64,000 nucleotides of DNA from Pedococcus aerophilus (GTDB lineage: Bacteria; Actinomycetota; Actinomycetes; Actinomycetales; Dermatophilaceae), in NCBI RefSeq assembly GCF_039532215.1, contig NZ_BAAARN010000001.1, positions 2,093,942 to 2,157,941 on the forward strand, given 5' to 3'. This document shows positions 1 through 9,250 of this stretch, one piece after another. The number at the start of each line of letters is the position of its first letter. Position 1 is the stretch's first letter. The position numbers were made by a program, and so were the translations under genes. The notes below the pieces were generated by a model. It made no database searches and was not told the DNA's origin. It was given only the letters and a program-made list of their open reading frames with translations.

Positions 1-4
1 TCGA

Positions 5-1311
5 GTGCAGACCGGGGACGTGGTCGGTGGTGCCGCGGCGGGCGTGGCGCTGGGTGAAGTGGACCGGGTGATCGCGCGGTTGCAGGCGGTGCGGTTGGCG
101 TTGCTGGCCGAGGCGGACCGGTCCCAGGTTGCGGTGGGCGCGGGGTTGACGGGGACGTCGGCGTGGTTGGCGGCCAGGACCAGGCGTGAGGGTGGCCAGG
201 CGGCGCGGGACGTGCGGTTGGCCACGGCCCTGGACGACGGGTTGCCCGCGACACGGGAGGCGTTGGCAGCCGGTGACCTCTCGACCGAGCACGCGCAGGT
301 CATCGCCACGGCCACTGCGGCATTGCCGGCGGATGTGTCCTGGTCCGACCGTGCGCTCATCGAGACACAGTTGGTGCGCCGAGCCCGGCTGGTCGACCCC
401 GGGACATTGCGCCGCGAAGGACGCCGGGCGCTGGCCATCGCGCAGCGGACCCGCGCCGAGGTCGACGCGCACGAGGACACGGTGCTGCGGTCCGAGGAGG
501 ACGCCGCGTTGGCCAGGACGCGGTTGACGTGGCACCACAACGGTGATGGCACCACGACGGGTCACTTCACGGTCCTGACGTTGGCGGCCTCAATCCTGGC
601 CAAGGCCGTGCAGCAGATCGCCCCACCCCGACGGTTCGCCCACCGAGCAGCCACCGCCGCCAAGACCGCGGGCGGCGCCATGGGCGCCGCGACCTCGGTT
701 GGCGTGGCGGGACCGGTCGGCGGCAGCAGCGCCTCGGGTGCCGCGGCTTGTGGTGTTCGAGAGGCGACGTGGGAGGCGTTCCGGGCCGCGGACGGGGACT
801 GGGCCCACCGGTACGGTGCCGCGTTCGTCGAGCTGCTCGAGCACCTGCCCACCGACACCCTGTCCGGCAAGGTCGCCGCGACCGTGGTCGTCACGATGGA
901 CCTGGACCAGCTCCGGGCCGGGGTCGGCGCAGCCCACCTCGACACCGGCCACGACCTGTCCGCCGGACAAGCGCGCAGGTTGGCGTGCAACGCCGGGATC
1001 GTGCCCGCCGTCCTGGGCGGCCGGTCGGTGCCGTTGGACCTCGGACGACAGGAACGGTTCTTCACCGGGGCCCAACGCACCGCCCTGGCCACGACCTACG
1101 ACACCTGCGCCGCGACCGGGTGCGACCGGCCCTATGCCTGGTCCGAGCGCACCACCAGGACCCGTGGTCCAAGGGAGGGCGCACCGACCTGGCCGACGCG
1201 GTCCCGTTGTGCGTATACCACCACCGACGAGCCCACGACCCGACCTTCACCCACCACATCGACACCACACCGACCGGGAAGAAGACCGTCACCTACACCC
1301 GGCGCACGTAG
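5..1311 (+). pseudogene. DUF222/HNH endonuclease (13E12 repeat family), frameshifted
   Basis: This is a DUF222 protein of the actinobacterial 13E12-repeat type, which normally ends in an HNH nuclease domain. The DUF222 part (helical, Ala/Arg/Leu-rich, with a STEHAQVIA segment) is read in one frame up to CDRPYAWSE near 1145. The HNH core (HHQDPWSKGG, then TDL, LC, HH and AH) continues only in the frame ending at the TAG at 1309-1311. The original frame runs on to 1348 as unrelated Arg/Thr-rich residues. A one-base indel near 1145-1160 therefore separates the nuclease from its gene. The true start may lie left of the window, since the GTG at 5 is only the first available one. Such genes occur in many copies, so decay is plausible, but a sequencing error is not excluded. 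Confidence 0.75.
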
Positions 1312-1322
1312 CTGGGCGGTGT

Positions 1323-3179
1323 TCAGGTGCCGCGGAGGTCGAGGGTGAGCTCGGCGGGGGCGTCGTCGACGAGGACGACAGGGATGCCCCAGTCCTGCTG
1401 GTAGAGGTGGCAGGCAGCATGCTCGGGCACCTCGCCGGTGACGGGGTCGCCGTCGCAGGAGGCTGCCTGCACCGAGATGTGCAGGACGCCGTCGCCGACC
1501 GAGGGGTCGAGGTCCAGGATGCGGGTCAGGCCTTGGGCACTGCCGCCGCCGGAGCGCAGCAGGTGCTCAGGAGTCGCCGAGACCATGAGCCGTGTCGGGT
1601 CGCCCCAGCGGTGGTCGAGCTTCTGGCCCGTCGGCGGGAAGAAGGTGACCTCGAGCCGTACCTCGCCCGCCGCGATGCTGGTCCGGGGCCGCTGCGTCTG
1701 GCGGGCGAGCCCGTCGACCCGGGTCGCCCGGTCGGGCAGGGGCACCCGCACGAGCTGGTGGGCCGCGGACTCCACGACGACGAGCTGGGTCGACGACGAT
1801 CCGGTGCGGTCCTCTCCAGAGGGACCGGAGGTCTCGACCACGGCGTCGGACGGCTCGCGCAGGCCGCTGGCGAGGGTGCTGACCTCACGCGTGACCGGGT
1901 CGAACCGGCGGATGGCACCGTTGTAGGTGTCGGAGATCGCCACCGAGCCGTCGGGCAGCACCGTGACACCGATCGGGTGCTGGAGCAGCGCTTGGTCGGC
2001 GGCACCGTCGCGGTGACCGAAGTCGAACAGGCCCTGGCCGACGTGGGTCGTGACGACGAAGCCCTCGTCGGTGACGTCGAGCGAGCGTAGGGCAGAGGTC
2101 TCGGAGTCGGCGACCCACAAGCGAGTCCCGTCCGCGGAGACGGCCAGACCGGACGGCTGGGCGAACCACGCCTCGTCGGCCGCGCCGTCGCGCAGGCCTT
2201 CCGCCGAGGTCCCGCCGAGGACGGCGACGGTGTTGTCGGCGGGGTCGGTGGCCAGGTGCAGGGCCCAGAGCTGGTGGACGCCGGCCATCGCGATGACGAC
2301 CCGGTCGATGAACCACGCGACGTCCCACGGGGTCGACAAGGCCTGCTTGAGGGCGGGGCCGCTGCCGGAGCGTTCGCGCAGCTGCTCACCGGTGCCGGCG
2401 AGGACGGTCCAGGTGCCGTCGGCGAGACGCAGCCCCTTGACCTGGTGGTGGACCGAGTCGGCCACGACCACGTCGTAGCCCACGCGCTCGGCCGCCGACG
2501 CGGGGAGGGCGAGCACACCTTGGGGTTCTGCGAGGTGGTCCGCCCCGAAGCGGCCGCGCTCGGTCACCAGATCAGGCTCGAGCCACACGATCTCGTGGTG
2601 CGTGGTGTCGGAGACGACGAACGAGCCGTCCGGCAGTGCGGTGACCTTGCCGGGGAACCGCAGCGCGGTCTCGGCAGGCTCCGGCGCTGCATACGGTGAG
2701 TCTCCTTGGCGCAGCGTGCCCTTGGCGGTGTGCTCGGCGATGAGCTCTTCGACGAGGACGGACAGCCCGTGGGCGTGACCCTCGCCCGACATCGAGGCGA
2801 CGATGTAGCCCTCGGGGTCGATGACGACCAGGGTCGGCCAGGCGCGGGCCGTGTAGGCCTGCCAGGTGATGAGGTCGGGGTCGTCGAGGACGGGGTGGTG
2901 CACTGCGTACCGCTCCACGGCGGCGGCGAGGGCATCAGGGTCGGCCTCGTGCTCGAACTTCGGGGAGTGCACCCCGATGAGGACGAGGGAGTCGGCGTAC
3001 CTCTCCTCCAGCGGGCGCAGCTCATCGAGGACGTGCAGGCAGTTGACGCAGCAGAACGTCCAGAAGTCGAGGACGACGATCCGGCCGCGCAACTCGGCGA
3101 GCGAGAGGTCGACGCCGCCGGTGTTGAGCCAGCCGCGGCCCCTGAGCTCAGGGGCGCGGAGTCGCGAAACGCCTTTCAC
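1323..3179 (-). CDS. Thioredoxin-like/NHL-repeat protein (NHLRC2-type)
   Basis: A 618-residue protein with an N-terminal thioredoxin fold (about 1-165) followed by NHL-type beta-propeller repeats (about 180-480) and a C-terminal beta-rich segment. The redox site is the CxxC of FWTFCCVNCL, Cys44-Val-Asn-Cys47, followed by the cis-Pro region ARAWPTLVVIDPEG. This architecture matches the NHLRC2 family, whose bacterial role is not settled. No signal peptide is seen, so it is probably cytoplasmic. It starts with GTG at 3179, overlapping the TGA of the upstream amidohydrolase gene by four bases (GTGA), and is the last gene of the operon from 5976. A thiol-disulfide role next to a copper/oxidase-assembly gene is suggestive but inferred. 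Confidence 0.85.
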   Translation of the reverse strand: MKGVSRLRAPELRGRGWLNTGGVDLSLAELRGRIVVLDFWTFCCVNCLHVLDELRPLEERYADSLVLIGVHSPKFEHEADPDALAAAVERYAVHHPVLDDPDLITWQAYTARAWPTLVVIDPEGYIVASMSGEGHAHGLSVLVEELIAEHTAKGTLRQGDSPYAAPEPAETALRFPGKVTALPDGSFVVSDTTHHEIVWLEPDLVTERGRFGADHLAEPQGVLALPASAAERVGYDVVVADSVHHQVKGLRLADGTWTVLAGTGEQLRERSGSGPALKQALSTPWDVAWFIDRVVIAMAGVHQLWALHLATDPADNTVAVLGGTSAEGLRDGAADEAWFAQPSGLAVSADGTRLWVADSETSALRSLDVTDEGFVVTTHVGQGLFDFGHRDGAADQALLQHPIGVTVLPDGSVAISDTYNGAIRRFDPVTREVSTLASGLREPSDAVVETSGPSGEDRTGSSSTQLVVVESAAHQLVRVPLPDRATRVDGLARQTQRPRTSIAAGEVRLEVTFFPPTGQKLDHRWGDPTRLMVSATPEHLLRSGGGSAQGLTRILDLDPSVGDGVLHISVQAASCDGDPVTGEVPEHAACHLYQQDWGIPVVLVDDAPAELTLDLRGT

Positions 3180-3976
3180 AGCCGGCGGTCCCGGAGCACG
3201 GGGAACTGCTCACGCCAGGTCGTCACGGCATCCATGTCGACCTCAACACTGAGCACCTCCTCGCTAGTCCCGGCCATGGCGAGCGCCTCGCCGGAGGCGG
3301 AGATGACCTGGGAGTGCCCGCCCATCTCGGTGCGGGCGTGGGTGCCGGCGGTGTTGCAGGCGATGACGACGCACTGGTCCTCGATCGCCCGGGCGTGCGC
3401 GAGCAGCGTCCAGTGCCGCACGCGGGCGGCCGGCCACGCGGCAGGGACGAGGAACGCGGTGGCGCCGGCGTCGAGCTGGCGGCGGTAGAGCTCGGGGAAG
3501 CGCAGGTCGTAGCAGGTGGACAGCCCTGCGCGTCCCTCGCCGCCGGGGAGGTCGACGAGGACCACGTCCTCACCCGCGTCCATGAGCTTCGGCTCGCCGG
3601 CCCCGAAGCCGAACCGGTGGATCTTGCGGTAGGTCGCGACGAGGCTGCCGTCGGGGCCGTAGACCAGGGAGGTGTTCCAGAGGCCGCGACCCTCGGGGCC
3701 GGTCTCGCCGTCGGCAGGCCGTTCGACGATCGAGCCGGCGTGGAGCATCACCCCGGCGTCGCGCGCGGCGGCGGACATGGCCGTGCCGATCGCCCCGTCG
3801 ACGGGCTGGGCCCGGTCGACCCACTCGCGGTAGGCGAACCCGCCCGGTGCCCACAGCTCCGGGAGCACGACGAGGTCGTGGCCGCGCTGCTCCCGGACGA
3901 GGGCGGCGACCCGCTCGACCCGCTCGTCCATGGGTTCGTCGTCGCCGTAGGCGACCTGCAGCACGGCGAGCTTCAT
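3176..3976 (-). CDS. Carbon-nitrogen hydrolase (nitrilase superfamily amidase)
   Basis: A 266-residue nitrilase-superfamily enzyme, full length for the omega-amidase/NIT2-like branch, which hydrolyses carbon-nitrogen amide bonds of small substrates. The catalytic triad is visible: Glu40 in VVLPELW, Lys118 in YRKIHRF and Cys155 in LSTCYDLRFPE. Substrate specificity cannot be read from sequence. No signal peptide is present, so it should be cytoplasmic. Its ATG overlaps the TGA of the upstream CopD/CtaG gene by four bases, and its own stop overlaps the next GTG, so translation of the three genes is probably coupled. Confidence 0.9.
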   Translation of the reverse strand: MKLAVLQVAYGDDEPMDERVERVAALVREQRGHDLVVLPELWAPGGFAYREWVDRAQPVDGAIGTAMSAAARDAGVMLHAGSIVERPADGETGPEGRGLWNTSLVYGPDGSLVATYRKIHRFGFGAGEPKLMDAGEDVVLVDLPGGEGRAGLSTCYDLRFPELYRRQLDAGATAFLVPAAWPAARVRHWTLLAHARAIEDQCVVIACNTAGTHARTEMGGHSQVISASGEALAMAGTSEEVLSVEVDMDAVTTWREQFPVLRDRRL

Positions 3977-5976
3977 CGTCGGTCTCCTCGTTCGCGGAGG
4001 TTCTTCAGGTGCTCGTTGTAGGCGGCGAGCTCGGCATCGCCGTCGCGGTCGGCCTGCCGGTCCTTGCGCCTGGTCTCGATACGGTCCGAGCGGACCCAGG
4101 CGATCGCGACCATCAGCGTCAGCGCCACGGTGGGCGCCTCACCGATGCCCCAGGCGAAGGCCCCGGCCTCCTTCTGGTCCTGGAGCGGGTCGGTCATCCA
4201 CGGCAGCTTCACGACCTCGAAGAAGTCGGGGGCCAGCAGCGTCGTGCTGCCCGTCATGACGACGCCGAAGAACGCGTGGAAGCTCATCGTCGCGAAGAGG
4301 ATGACGAGCAGCATCAGTGGCGGCCACTTCTTCGGGCCGGGGTCGATGCCGACGAGCACCCAGACGAAGAGGTACCCGCTGAGCAGGAAGTGGAACATCA
4401 TCAGCATGTGCCCGGTGTGGGTGCGCAGCGCCAGCTCGAACAACGGCGAGTAGTAGAACGCGGCGAGGCTGAAGAAGAACAGCGCCGCGGCGACCACGGG
4501 GTTGGCGAAGGCCTGGAACACCCGCGAGTGCACGACCTGGAGGATGACCTCGCGCGGCCCCCACGTCTTGTCGGGGCGCGACGGCAGCGTCCGCAGGGCC
4601 AGCAGGATCGGCGCGGCCGGGACGAGCAGCAGCGGGACGAGCATCGCGACGGCCATGTGCATGACCATGTGCATCGAGAACAGCACGCGGCCGTACACGC
4701 CGGGGGCGCCGCACACGGCATACAGCAGGACCGCCCAGCCGAGCACCCACACGATGGTGCGGTGGACCGGCCAGCTGTCGCCACGGCGGCGCAGCCGCAC
4801 GACGCCGGCGACGTAGAGGCCGATGGCGACCAGCGCGGTCGCGACCCAGAACCAGTCCGTGGTCCACGTCGTGAACCAGCCGCCGCTCGTCAGCGGCGGG
4901 GGCTCGGGGTAGCCGGTGAGGTTGTAGGCCGGTGTCGCGTCGGCGACGGGGGCGTCGGAGATCGGCGGGGCGCTGCGGGCCATCGCGACGGCGGTGCCCA
5001 TCGCGATGCCCATGATGACGAGCTCGGCGACGACGAGACGGGTGAAGGCGGACCCCGGGGTGTCGCCGCGCAGGCGGGCGAGCAGGCTACGCCGGTGCAG
5101 GTAGCCGGCGACGCCGAGCAGCACCAGGGCCAGGGTCTTGACGATGACGAGCGCGCCGTAGCTCGTGCCGAGGTTGGACCAGGTGCCGACCCGCAGGAAC
5201 GCGCTCTGCACACCCGACACCGCGACCCCGACGAAGCACCAGAGGGCCAGCGTCGAGAAGCGGGCAGCGGTGGCGGCGAGGTCGCCGCCGGTCAGCATCG
5301 GGCGCAGTGCCGCGAGCGCCAGCAGGCCGCCGACCCAGACGGTCACGGCGACGAGGTGCAGCGCGAGCGCGTTGACGGCGGTGCCGTGGTCGGTCGCCCC
5401 GGCGGCGTGGCCGGCGAGCGCGAGCGGGAGCAGCGCGACGACGGACAGGGCGGCGAGCCAGGCCATCGCCGCCCGAGTCGTGGCGACCAGGGCGCCGACG
5501 CAGACGAGCGCCGCCACCGCGGTGGTGATGAGCACCTCGCGGATCGGCAGCACCTCCCACGCGAACGTCGTGAACTGCTGGGCGAAGCCCGGGTCCGAGA
5601 CGGGTATGCCGATCAGTGCGGCCATGCCGAAGACGGCACCGACCGCTCCGGCCACGGTCCAGACCCCGGCGGCGACACCGGCCAGCCGGGTCGCGGTGAT
5701 CCGGCGACGGGTGCGGGTGGTCTCCGGGACGAGGAAGGCGGCGAGCACGAGCAGGCCGACGGTGACCGAGGCGGCCGCGTCGTGCAGCACGCGGGCGTAG
5801 AGGACGCCCCAGCGGACGACCGAGCCGGGGTCACCGACGACGGGAGCGGTGGCGGCCTTGCCGACCAGGGCCGCGAGCGGCAGGGCGAGCAGGACCGCCA
5901 CGACGAGGGCGACCCCCGGGAGCCTTGCCGGGGCAGCCGCCTGCGGTCTCACGGACACCGCAGCAGGTGAGGTCAT
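3973..5976 (-). CDS. CopD / cytochrome c oxidase assembly (CtaG-like) fusion membrane protein
   Basis: A 667-residue polytopic membrane protein. The N-terminal half (to about residue 330) is CopD-like, with many hydrophobic helices. The C-terminal half (about 380-640) matches the caa3-type oxidase assembly family CtaG_2, including His/Met-rich helices such as FSMHMVMHMAVAM and HTGHMLMMFHF, consistent with copper handling. This CopD/CtaG fusion is typical of Actinobacteria. The likely role is copper import or delivery to a haem-copper oxidase in the cytoplasmic membrane. It heads a three-gene overlapping minus-strand operon and is divergent from the gene at 6003 with only 26 bases between starts. 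The extreme C-terminus is charged (RRKDRQADRDG), probably cytoplasmic. Confidence 0.88.
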   Translation of the reverse strand: MTSPAAVSVRPQAAAPARLPGVALVVAVLLALPLAALVGKAATAPVVGDPGSVVRWGVLYARVLHDAAASVTVGLLVLAAFLVPETTRTRRRITATRLAGVAAGVWTVAGAVGAVFGMAALIGIPVSDPGFAQQFTTFAWEVLPIREVLITTAVAALVCVGALVATTRAAMAWLAALSVVALLPLALAGHAAGATDHGTAVNALALHLVAVTVWVGGLLALAALRPMLTGGDLAATAARFSTLALWCFVGVAVSGVQSAFLRVGTWSNLGTSYGALVIVKTLALVLLGVAGYLHRRSLLARLRGDTPGSAFTRLVVAELVIMGIAMGTAVAMARSAPPISDAPVADATPAYNLTGYPEPPPLTSGGWFTTWTTDWFWVATALVAIGLYVAGVVRLRRRGDSWPVHRTIVWVLGWAVLLYAVCGAPGVYGRVLFSMHMVMHMAVAMLVPLLLVPAAPILLALRTLPSRPDKTWGPREVILQVVHSRVFQAFANPVVAAALFFFSLAAFYYSPLFELALRTHTGHMLMMFHFLLSGYLFVWVLVGIDPGPKKWPPLMLLVILFATMSFHAFFGVVMTGSTTLLAPDFFEVVKLPWMTDPLQDQKEAGAFAWGIGEAPTVALTLMVAIAWVRSDRIETRRKDRQADRDGDAELAAYNEHLKNLRERGDRR

Positions 5977-6002
5977 GGCCCCAGCCTAAGTAGGGTGGGG
6001 CC

Positions 6003-6857
6003 ATGCCCCTGCATCCGGCAGCACCCGAAGACCTGGCCGGACTCGTCTCGGCCTACCAGGCGACGACCCAGGCGATCGTCGACCTCGGCCGCTCGTGCAG
6101 CGACGCGGACTTCGCCAAGGAGACCGCCTGCCCCGGCTGGACCGTCAAGGACCAGATCTCCCACGTCGTCGGCCTGGAGTCCTGGCTGCACACCGGCGAG
6201 GTCCCCCGTGTCGACGTCCCGGCGTACGGCCACATCCGCAACGAGGCCGGGCAGTTCATCGAGAAGTCTGTCGAGCTGCGCCGCCGCATGGTCGGCCAGA
6301 AGATCGTCGACGAGCTCGAGACGGTGGCGGCCCGGCGCATCGCGGAGTTCTCCGCCCCCGGGGTGACCCTCGAGACGGTGGTCCGCGGACCGTGGGGCCC
6401 GGCTCCCGTCGGCGAGACGCTCCAGCGCCGGATCCTCGACATCTGGACCCACGAGCAGGACCTGCGCCACGCGCTCGGCCGTCCCGGCAACCTCGACTCC
6501 GGCGGCGCTGCCGTGTTCATGGACGTCTTGTTCGCGGCGCTGCCGCGGCTGGTCGCCCGTGAGGCTGGTATCGAGCCCGGCAACGTCGTGATCATCGACT
6601 CCACCGGGCCCGTGATGGGGCGCGCGGGGGTCTGGGTGGAGCCCGGCGACGAGGGCAAGGCCCGCGGCATACCGCTGTTCTCGGGCATCGCCCATGACGG
6701 TGACCCGGACGACGTCTTCACCACGATCACGCTCTCGACGGACTGCCTGACCCGTCGCGCCGCCGGTCGCGGCGGGATCGAGGACATCCACTTCACCGTG
6801 GTCGGCGACGAGTCCGTCGCCCACCGCGTGCTGGAGCACCTCGTCCTCGTGCCGTAG
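6003..6857 (+). CDS. Maleylpyruvate isomerase family mycothiol-dependent enzyme
   Basis: A 284-residue protein with the MDMPI N-terminal fold (DinB-like four-helix bundle) and a C-terminal SCP-like region. Diagnostic blocks are CPGWTVKDQISHVVGLE (His54) and IWTHEQDLRHALGRPG (about 147-162, carrying the further metal-binding His/Glu). Family members use mycothiol as thiol cofactor for isomerisation or detoxification, and the substrate here is unknown. The ATG at 6003 is close to the divergent start at 5976, so the transcript may be leaderless or have a very short leader. The stop is followed by a small hairpin with a short T-run at 6875-6893. Confidence 0.88.
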   Translation: MPLHPAAPEDLAGLVSAYQATTQAIVDLGRSCSDADFAKETACPGWTVKDQISHVVGLESWLHTGEVPRVDVPAYGHIRNEAGQFIEKSVELRRRMVGQKIVDELETVAARRIAEFSAPGVTLETVVRGPWGPAPVGETLQRRILDIWTHEQDLRHALGRPGNLDSGGAAVFMDVLFAALPRLVAREAGIEPGNVVIIDSTGPVMGRAGVWVEPGDEGKARGIPLFSGIAHDGDPDDVFTTITLSTDCLTRRAAGRGGIEDIHFTVVGDESVAHRVLEHLVLVP

Positions 6858-6874
6858 GCGCGGCGCCCTCCACC

Positions 6875-6893
6875 TGGCCCGAACGGGCCATTT
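6875..6893 (+). terminator. Hairpin terminator after the MDMPI gene
   Basis: TGGCCCG and CGGGCCA form a perfect 7-bp stem around AA, followed by TTT. A second, larger imperfect stem (GCTCGGGCTCG at 6903-6913 with CGAGCCCGGGC at 6927-6937) lies just downstream. Both sit in the gap before the MarR gene. Confidence 0.6.
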
Positions 6894-6969
6894 CACGGGC
6901 CTGCTCGGGCTCGGTTCGTGCTCACGCGAGCCCGGGCCACTCTTCGTGGCGTCAGAACTGATTGCGCGG

Positions 6970-6993
6970 TACAACTATCTCGTGATACTTGTA
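6970..6993. promoter_or_regulatory. Palindromic operator, probable MarR binding site
   Basis: A 24-base imperfect palindrome (20 of 24 positions symmetric) with half-sites TACAACTATC and GATACTTGTA. It lies 34 bases before the MarR-family ATG at 7028 in an otherwise gene-free gap. Its AT content is far above the surroundings. Its size and position fit a MarR dimer site for autoregulation, overlapping the likely promoter of the regulator/exporter pair. Confidence 0.55.
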
Positions 6994-7027
6994 TGCCGCA
7001 AGCAACCTTCCAGCCCCTAGGTCCTCC

Positions 7028-7534
7028 ATGCCTGACCACTCCCACCTCGACCGGGAGACCGCCGACCGGGTGAGCCTGGGCCTCGTCCGGCTCATGAAGC
7101 TCCTCCAGTCGATGAAGCTCCACGCCCCCCGGCTGCACCCCGCGGTCGACGCCACGGCGTACCCCCTCCTGTTCACCCTCCTCGCCGAACCCCGCCGGGT
7201 CTCGGTCCTCGCGGAGGTCATCCACTCCGACATCTCCACGGTCAGCCGCCAGGTCAGCACCCTGGTCGGCCACGGCCTCCTGGAGAAGATCAGCGACCCG
7301 GAGGACGGCCGGGCCCAGCTGGTCCGCCTCAGCGACGAGGGGCACGCCCTGCTGTCGGCGATCCAGCAGCAGCGCAACGAGTGGTTCCGCGAGCTGATGG
7401 ACGACTGGACCCCCGACCAGGCGAGTGACTTCGCCGCCCACCTCGAACGCTTCGGCTCCGCCCTGGAGACCAACCGCGAGAGGCTCCTGCGCCGCCGCGC
7501 ACCCCTCACCCCACCGAACACCCCGGAGAACTGA
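7028..7534 (+). CDS. MarR family transcriptional regulator
   Basis: A 168-residue winged-helix regulator. The core reads SVLAEVIHSDISTVSRQVSTLVGHGLLEK (recognition helix with STVSRQVS), then the wing DPEDGRAQLVRLSDEG, which is the MarR signature. The ATG at 7028 is chosen over an upstream TTG at 6989 because the latter would lie inside the operator. The stop is one base from the ATG of the DHA2 exporter, so the two genes form an operon. A palindrome 34 bases upstream (6970-6993) suggests autorepression relieved by an exported compound. The inducer is unknown. Confidence 0.9.
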   Translation: MPDHSHLDRETADRVSLGLVRLMKLLQSMKLHAPRLHPAVDATAYPLLFTLLAEPRRVSVLAEVIHSDISTVSRQVSTLVGHGLLEKISDPEDGRAQLVRLSDEGHALLSAIQQQRNEWFRELMDDWTPDQASDFAAHLERFGSALETNRERLLRRRAPLTPPNTPEN

Positions 7535-7535
7535 C

Positions 7536-9245
7536 ATGGCAGCCACCGCACCCGCGCGGCCCGACGGCCCCCTCACCCACCGACAGATCGTCACGATCCT
7601 GATCGGCCTGATGATGGGGATGTTCCTCGCCGCCCTCGACCAGACGATCGTGGCCACCTCGATCCGCACCATCGCCGACGACCTCAAGGGCCTGGACCAG
7701 CAGGCCTGGGCGACGACGGCCTACCTCATCACCTCGACGATCGTCACGCCGCTCTACGGCAAGCTCTCGGACATCTACGGCCGCAAGCGGTTCTTCTCGA
7801 CCGCGATCACGATCTTCATCATCGGCTCGGTCCTGTGCACCTTCTCGGAGTCGATGCTCCAGCTCGCGTTCTACCGCGCCGTCCAGGGCCTCGGCGCCGG
7901 TGGCCTGTTCTCGTTGGCGCTGGCCATCATCGGTGACATCGTGCCCCCGCGGGAGCGCGCCAAGTACCAGGGCTACTTCCTCGCGGTGTTCGGCACCTCG
8001 AGCGTCCTCGGCCCGGTCATCGGCGGCTTCTTCGCCGGCCAGAGCACGCTGCTCGGCATCGACGGCTGGCGCTGGGTGTTCCTCGTCAACGTGCCGATCG
8101 GCTTCGCCGCGCTGCTCGTGGTCTCGCGCACGCTGCACCTGCACCACACCCGCCTCGACCACCGCATCGACTGGTGGGGCGCCGCCACCCTGACCCTCGG
8201 CCTCGTGCCGCTGCTGCTCGTCGCCGAGCAGGGTCGTGAGTGGGGCTGGGGCTCAGGCCGTTCGCTCGCCTGCTTCGTCATCGGCGGGATCGGGGTCGTC
8301 GCCTTCCTGCTCGTCGAGCGCGCCATGAAGGAGGAGGCCCTGCTCCCCCTCACGCTGTTCCAGAACCGCACGGTCGGCGTCGCCTCGGGCGCGTCCGTCC
8401 TCATCGGCATGGCGATGTTCGGTGGGCTCGCGTCGCTGCCGCTCTACCTCCAGATCGTCAAGGGCGCCTCGCCCACCGAGGCCGGCCTGCAGCTTCTGCC
8501 CCTGACGCTCGGCATCATGACCGGCTCGATCGTCTCCGGCCAGATCATCAGCCGCACGGGGAGGTACCGCCTGTTCCCCATCGTCGGCTCGGCGCTGCTC
8601 GCGGTGTCGTTGTTCGTCTTCCACTTCGTCGGTGCCGAGACGCCGCTGTGGCAGACGATGGTCGTCATGGTCTTCTTCGGCCTCGGCCTGGGCTTCAACT
8701 TCCAGCCGCTGACCCTCGCGGTGCAGAACGCCGTGTCGCCCAAGCTCATCGGGGTCGCGACCTCGTCGGCGACCTTCACCCGCCAGATCGGTGGAACGCT
8801 CGGCACCGCGGTGTTCCTGTCCATCCTCTTCTCGACCGTCCCGGACAAGATCACCTCCTCGCTGGCCAAGGCGCAGGGCAGCACCGAGTTCCAGACGGCG
8901 CTCAAGGACCCGGCCGTGCTGGCGAACCCCGCCAACGCCGACTTCGCCAAGGGTCTGCAGTCCGCCGCGCAGGGCGGCGACCCCGGACCGATCGGCAACG
9001 TCCTCAAGGACAGCTCCATCATCGAGAAGCTCGACCCCCGCCTGGCCAGGCCGCTGCTCGAGGGCTTCTCCGAGGCGATGGACACCGTGTTCCTCGTCGG
9101 TGGCGCGGTCATGGTGATCGGCTTCCTCGTCATGCTGTTCCTGCCGCACGTCGAGCTCCGTGGCGGCTCCGCCTACTCCGAGCGCGGCGCTGCCGAGAAG
9201 GCGGACGAAGAGGCAGCCGCGGCCCCGCCCGCGGTCAGCCACTGA
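7536..9245 (+). CDS. DHA2 family MFS multidrug exporter
   Basis: A 569-residue, 14-helix major facilitator of the EmrB/QacA (DHA2) type. Typical motifs are LDQTIVATSIRTI in helix 1, GKLSDIYGRKRFF (motif A) and RAVQGLGAGGLFSLALAIIGD in helix 4, followed by the antiporter motif C region with GPVIGGFF. A hydrophilic insert near residues 440-500 precedes the last helix, as is common in this family. It should export hydrophobic or cationic drugs by proton antiport. The ATG at 7536 directly follows the stop of marR, so the pair is co-transcribed and presumably MarR-controlled. A strong hairpin follows the stop. Confidence 0.92.
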   Translation: MAATAPARPDGPLTHRQIVTILIGLMMGMFLAALDQTIVATSIRTIADDLKGLDQQAWATTAYLITSTIVTPLYGKLSDIYGRKRFFSTAITIFIIGSVLCTFSESMLQLAFYRAVQGLGAGGLFSLALAIIGDIVPPRERAKYQGYFLAVFGTSSVLGPVIGGFFAGQSTLLGIDGWRWVFLVNVPIGFAALLVVSRTLHLHHTRLDHRIDWWGAATLTLGLVPLLLVAEQGREWGWGSGRSLACFVIGGIGVVAFLLVERAMKEEALLPLTLFQNRTVGVASGASVLIGMAMFGGLASLPLYLQIVKGASPTEAGLQLLPLTLGIMTGSIVSGQIISRTGRYRLFPIVGSALLAVSLFVFHFVGAETPLWQTMVVMVFFGLGLGFNFQPLTLAVQNAVSPKLIGVATSSATFTRQIGGTLGTAVFLSILFSTVPDKITSSLAKAQGSTEFQTALKDPAVLANPANADFAKGLQSAAQGGDPGPIGNVLKDSSIIEKLDPRLARPLLEGFSEAMDTVFLVGGAVMVIGFLVMLFLPHVELRGGSAYSERGAAEKADEEAAAAPPAVSH

Positions 9246-9250
9246 GCGCG

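Noticed and set aside
3847-5970. 707-residue plus-strand open frame opposite the CopD/CtaG gene
   Set aside because: Highly charged Arg/Gly/Glu low-complexity translation typical of antisense shadow, with no helices or motifs. The minus-strand product is a clear membrane protein.
6989-7027. Longer MarR start at TTG 6989
   Set aside because: It would lie inside the palindromic operator and adds a non-conserved extension, while ATG 7028 fits the family N-terminus.
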